Source: CAYVBE01 sp964448935 | Lineage (GTDB): Bacteria; Planctomycetota; Brocadiia; SM23-32 | DNA: 7,579 nucleotides | Direction: 5' to 3' | Assembly: GCA_964448935.1 (NCBI GenBank) | Contig: CAYVBE010000192.1 | Coordinates: 1-7,579 of the forward strand | Part shown: positions 5,156 through 7,579 of the stretch, one piece after another | How positions within the stretch are numbered: the first letter of the stretch is position 1 | Layout of the letters: the number at the start of each line of letters is the position of its first letter | Made by a program: the position numbers and the translations under genes | The notes under the pieces: generated by a model | The model's input: only the letters and a program-made list of their open reading frames with translations | What the model was told of the DNA's origin: nothing | The model's database searches: none

Positions 5156-6982
5156 ATGAAGAACAAAGCGGTTCTTGGAGTAGTCGCGTCCATCCTGTTG
5201 ATCGGTCTTGTGGCAGCCGAATGCGGTGCGTCGTCTGAAGAATGGAAGCTTCCCCCGGCCGATGCCTCCATGCCCGAACGCTGGCTTCCGCTGGACGAGG
5301 ATGGCTGGAGCATCGTACGCCCCGCCGCCGACTCGCGGCTGATCTACGTGAGCGCCAGCAAGGGGAACGACGAGACGGCCGGCACGTACACGCCCAAAGA
5401 CGAGGCCGTGGGGGCTGACCCGACCGATCCGGTCGGCGATCTCAGGCCCTACCGCACCCTGGCCGCGGCCATGGAACAGGCCCGGGACAAAATGCCGGAC
5501 TGGGTGATGCTGAAACGCGGCGACACCTGGCGAGATGTCTCCATCAGCCCTCGCGACGGCAGATCGAAGTCCGAGCCGTCGGTCATCTGCTCCTACGGCA
5601 CGGCCCCCGAAAGGCCGGTTGTCCGGGGACGGAACGGCGGGGTGCGTTTCGGCAGCCCTCACAGCGGGCGTCAGCACGCCGTGCTCATGGACCTGGTGCT
5701 CTACTGCAGCTTTCTCGACCCCGAGGCCCCCGATTACGGCGTGGACACCGCGGAGAAGGTTACGCGCGGCATGGCTAAAATGATCGTCGCAGTCCGGAGC
5801 GGCAGAGACCAGGCGGCACGCAACATCCTCATTGAAAACTGCCGAATACGTTTCGGCGGATTCAGCGTGCAGGCGTGGGGCGGGATGACCAACCTGGTGT
5901 TGCGCCGCAATGTCGTCCTGGACAAATATCCACCTGCCGGCCACACGATGGGCATGTGGGGGGCCTATGCGTCCGTCCTGCTCGAAGAGTGCATCTTTGA
6001 CCACAACGGCTGGCTGCTACAGAACGTCCCGAAGAACAAAGGCAAGCCCGGCCGCGCCAATCCGTTGAGCCACAACACGTACTGCACGGGCATGTACAAC
6101 ACTATCTTCCGGGACAACATGTTCCTCCGGGCGGCCAGCATAGGCAACAAGTTCACGGCCAACCTGGGCAGCGGCAGCGTGCGCGAGGTGTTCGTGGATA
6201 ACAACCTCTACGTGGACGGCGAAATCGGTGTCAGCATGGGGGGGAATCGGTCCGCCCCGCTCCGCTGGGTGGATTGCCGCATAACCAATAACGTCATGAC
6301 CGACCTGGGCCGTTCGCGGCCCACCGGGCGGAGGCTGGCGTGGTACGCGGGTGCCCAGGACTGGGACGGAGGAACCATCGCCGGGAATTTGTTCCTCCAC
6401 CAGCCGCGGGAGGAGATCCGCAATGTCAGAGGCCTTCTGCTGCGGGCCAGTGAGGAGCCGGCGGAGGAGGCCGTCTACATGCGGAACGTGACCGTCCGGG
6501 ACAACCTTTTCCACGGCCTGAAGAATGGGAGAGCTGCGATCCAGATTCAAGGGAACCACCGACTCCGTAACGTAACCGTCGCGGATAACCTTCTCCAATT
6601 CCCCGGCCTGGCATCGGTGCTGGTCAAGGCCGACGGCCTCAAGGGAGGGATCACCTTCCGGGGCAACACCTACTGGAGCGGCGCGGAGCCCGACCAGTGG
6701 TTTACCTCCGGCGATGAGCCCCTCAGTTTCGACGAATGGGTGAGCCGCTCCGGCGAAACGAACGCACGGCGCCAAAAAGTCGAATTCCCCGATCCCGACC
6801 GCTGCATCGAGACCTACATGAAGTCCCTGGGCATGCCGCCGACCATTGACGCCTTCGTCGCGGCAGCCCGGGACCAGAGCAAGCGCACCTGGCGGCCGGA
6901 GTTCACCGCGGAGTACGTCAACGACTACATCCGCGCCGGCTTCGGGGTCCGGAAAGTTGACGTTGCAGATGGAGTACACTGA
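5156..6982 (+). CDS. Secreted right-handed parallel beta-helix repeat protein
   Basis: This is a 608-aa exported protein. An N-terminal signal peptide (about 1-22: KNK, then a hydrophobic stretch AVLGVVASILLIGLVAA) precedes a region of the type LIYVSASKGNDETAG...LRPYRTLAAAMEQAR (62-110), typical at the entry to parallel beta-helix (pectate lyase-like) folds. About ten coils follow between 223 and 510; each has a hydrophobic strand and an asparagine turn, for example NILIENCRI, NLVLRRNVV, EVFVDNNLY, NVTVRDNLF, NVTVADNLL and ITFRGNTY. The C-terminal part (about 560-608) ends in TWRPEFTAEYVNDYIRAG, a tail I recall from other proteins of this type. The lipobox is not good (AAEC), so it is more likely soluble or periplasmic/extracellular than a lipoprotein. 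Polysaccharide binding or lyase/hydrolase action is likely for the fold, but no catalytic set can be assigned. The start has AAGGGGA 6-7 nt upstream. A second copy of its 3' end lies just upstream. Confidence 0.88.
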   Translation: MKNKAVLGVVASILLIGLVAAECGASSEEWKLPPADASMPERWLPLDEDGWSIVRPAADSRLIYVSASKGNDETAGTYTPKDEAVGADPTDPVGDLRPYRTLAAAMEQARDKMPDWVMLKRGDTWRDVSISPRDGRSKSEPSVICSYGTAPERPVVRGRNGGVRFGSPHSGRQHAVLMDLVLYCSFLDPEAPDYGVDTAEKVTRGMAKMIVAVRSGRDQAARNILIENCRIRFGGFSVQAWGGMTNLVLRRNVVLDKYPPAGHTMGMWGAYASVLLEECIFDHNGWLLQNVPKNKGKPGRANPLSHNTYCTGMYNTIFRDNMFLRAASIGNKFTANLGSGSVREVFVDNNLYVDGEIGVSMGGNRSAPLRWVDCRITNNVMTDLGRSRPTGRRLAWYAGAQDWDGGTIAGNLFLHQPREEIRNVRGLLLRASEEPAEEAVYMRNVTVRDNLFHGLKNGRAAIQIQGNHRLRNVTVADNLLQFPGLASVLVKADGLKGGITFRGNTYWSGAEPDQWFTSGDEPLSFDEWVSRSGETNARRQKVEFPDPDRCIETYMKSLGMPPTIDAFVAAARDQSKRTWRPEFTAEYVNDYIRAGFGVRKVDVADGVH

Positions 6983-6995
6983 ACCTGAGAAAAGG
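6917..6995 (+). repeat. Direct repeat, copy B, at the 3' end of the beta-helix gene
   Basis: Partner of copy A at 5070-5148. It encodes the conserved tail YIRAGFGVRKV and runs past the stop (6980-6982) into GAGAAAAGG. In copy A this tail leads directly into the next gene's ribosome binding site. In copy B the corresponding place is followed by an insertion-sequence-like repeat (7012-7058) rather than a further gene. Confidence 0.85.
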
Positions 6996-7011
6996 TAAGC
7001 TCAACGTGGTC

Positions 7012-7058
7012 AAGTGTTACCTATGTCTTGACCAAAAAGTGTAACCCATGTCCTGAAC
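7012..7058. mobile_element. Two-unit 25-bp repeat resembling an insertion-sequence end (remnant)
   Basis: Unit 1 (7012-7032) reads AAGTGTTACCTATGTCTTGA followed by C. Unit 2 (7037-7058) reads AAGTGTAACCCATGTCCTGA followed by AC. They match at 17 of 21 positions with a period of 25 nt. Tandem GTGT(A/T)ACC(C/T)ATGTCC(T)G units are, to my recollection, typical of the terminal transposase-binding sites of integrase-type (DDE) insertion sequences such as the IS481/IS21-like groups. No transposase gene and no second end are visible, so this is at most a solo end or the edge of a decayed element. Confidence 0.4.
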
Positions 7059-7070
7059 GCTCCTGCCGTT

Positions 7071-7105
7071 CCTTCGTCCTTCGAACTTCAGCCTTCGACC
7101 TTCCG
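7071..7105. repeat. Heptanucleotide tandem repeat, five units of CCTTCGA-like sequence
   Basis: Consecutive 7-mers read CCTTCGT, CCTTCGA, ACTTCAG, CCTTCGA and CCTTCCG, all in register. On the minus strand the unit is TCGAAGG. The period of 7 is not a multiple of 3 and the run lies between genes, so it is noncoding. Intergenic heptamer arrays of this type are known from cyanobacteria (short tandemly repeated repetitive sequences), and I recall similar ones in Planctomycetota. Their function is unknown. Confidence 0.6.
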
Positions 7106-7123
7106 CCGCCCCCGGCCTACGCT

Positions 7124-7465
7124 CTACTCGGTCATTACGCCTTGGGCTATTCTGTTCAGCATCATGCGCATATCGAGGCGGCATTTGTAGGCCAGGTCAA
7201 TGTAATCTTGAAGCGGTTTGCCACCAAGCCCCTCCTGTTCAGCAATCTCCTTGCATCTTCGCCCAAAAGGTTTCGAGAGCCCGCGCCTGCGCAGACGCAA
7301 AACAGTGCAACACCCCCGCAGGTCGGCAAACTGTTCTGACTGCTCCAGACATCGTTCCTCATCTCCCGGGGCCATAGTGAAGAAGAGGGCAGTGGCGGGG
7401 GGAGGCGAATCCAGAGAGCAGATAATGTGCCGCGATTGCTCGGGGAAAGTGTGAGGGCGGTCCAT
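7124..7465 (-). CDS. Hypothetical small protein, frame open to window edge
   Basis: I do not recognise this protein. From ATG 7465 it has 113 aa: a middle rich in Cys and Arg (GCCTVLRLRRRGLSKPFGRR) and a helical C-terminal part (CKEIAEQEGLGGKPLQDYID, then CRLDMRMMLNRIAQGVMTE). There is no signal peptide or membrane segment. The frame has no stop upstream to the window edge (38 more codons), but also no ATG, GTG or TTG there, so the gene either starts at 7465 or begins beyond the window. No good Shine-Dalgarno precedes 7465. Third-position GC looks lower than in the neighbouring genes. Its stop lies 19 nt from the heptamer array. It may be a real small gene, a gene fragment, or the inner part of the mobile element whose end may lie at 7012. 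Confidence is limited because no homology could be named. Confidence 0.4.
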   Translation of the reverse strand: MDRPHTFPEQSRHIICSLDSPPPATALFFTMAPGDEERCLEQSEQFADLRGCCTVLRLRRRGLSKPFGRRCKEIAEQEGLGGKPLQDYIDLAYKCRLDMRMMLNRIAQGVMTE

Positions 7466-7579
7466 GAGGTACGCACGCGGTTCCGTTACCTTGCCGCGCG
7501 GTATCTGCCCGAGGCGCTTTGGGGAGTACGTGTTTACCGTGCGATGTCGGGCGGGGGCTGCCCCGCACTCCCCGGCGCT

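Noticed and set aside
5138..6979. Long minus-strand frames opposite the beta-helix gene (5138-6004, 6017-6979)
   Set aside because: Shadow frames; the plus-strand protein has a signal peptide, coil pattern and ribosome binding site.

Overview
The window is GC-rich, with dense, mostly minus-strand protein genes and short intergenic stretches that carry small repeats. No rRNA, tRNA or CRISPR array is visible. No gene fixes the phylum. A secreted right-handed beta-helix protein with traces of a tandem paralogue, heptanucleotide intergenic repeats and mixed Shine-Dalgarno use suggest a Planctomycetota-like or related PVC-group or candidate-phylum environmental bacterium. That placement is inference.

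Layout. (1) 1-221 holds no gene but has degenerate repeats of about 24 nt. (2) 222-3163, minus strand, is a two-gene operon: a half-size ABC exporter with an unusual N-terminal extension (PH-like region plus four-cysteine zinc ribbon), followed by a DUF1854 protein. The stop codon of the first gene overlaps the ribosome binding site of the second. A clear sigma70-type promoter with an 18-bp perfect palindrome at the expected start of transcription lies just upstream (3209-3256), so a dimeric, TetR-like repressor probably controls the operon. (3) 3393-4016, minus strand, is a stand-alone trpF. (4) 4148-4804, minus strand, is an SGNH/GDSL hydrolase with a GTG start and a good Shine-Dalgarno. (5) 4987-5135, plus strand, looks like the wreck of a deleted paralogue: an orphan signal-peptide-like segment joined out of frame to the last codons of a beta-helix protein. 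(6) 5156-6982, plus strand, is the intact secreted beta-helix protein, whose 3' end repeats the wrecked copy (34 bp exact). (7) 6983-7123 holds the end of that duplication, a two-unit 25-bp repeat resembling an insertion-sequence end, and five heptanucleotide repeats. (8) 7124-7465, minus strand, is an unrecognised small ORF; its reading frame stays open to the window edge.

The best candidate for a poorly described system is the ABC exporter/DUF1854 pair with its palindromic operator. These two families are known to me as neighbours of cyanophycin genes in some bacteria, but no cyanophycin gene is present here. The SGNH hydrolase and the beta-helix protein are divergent neighbours and may both act on glycans, but the sequence gives no direct proof of a joint function.
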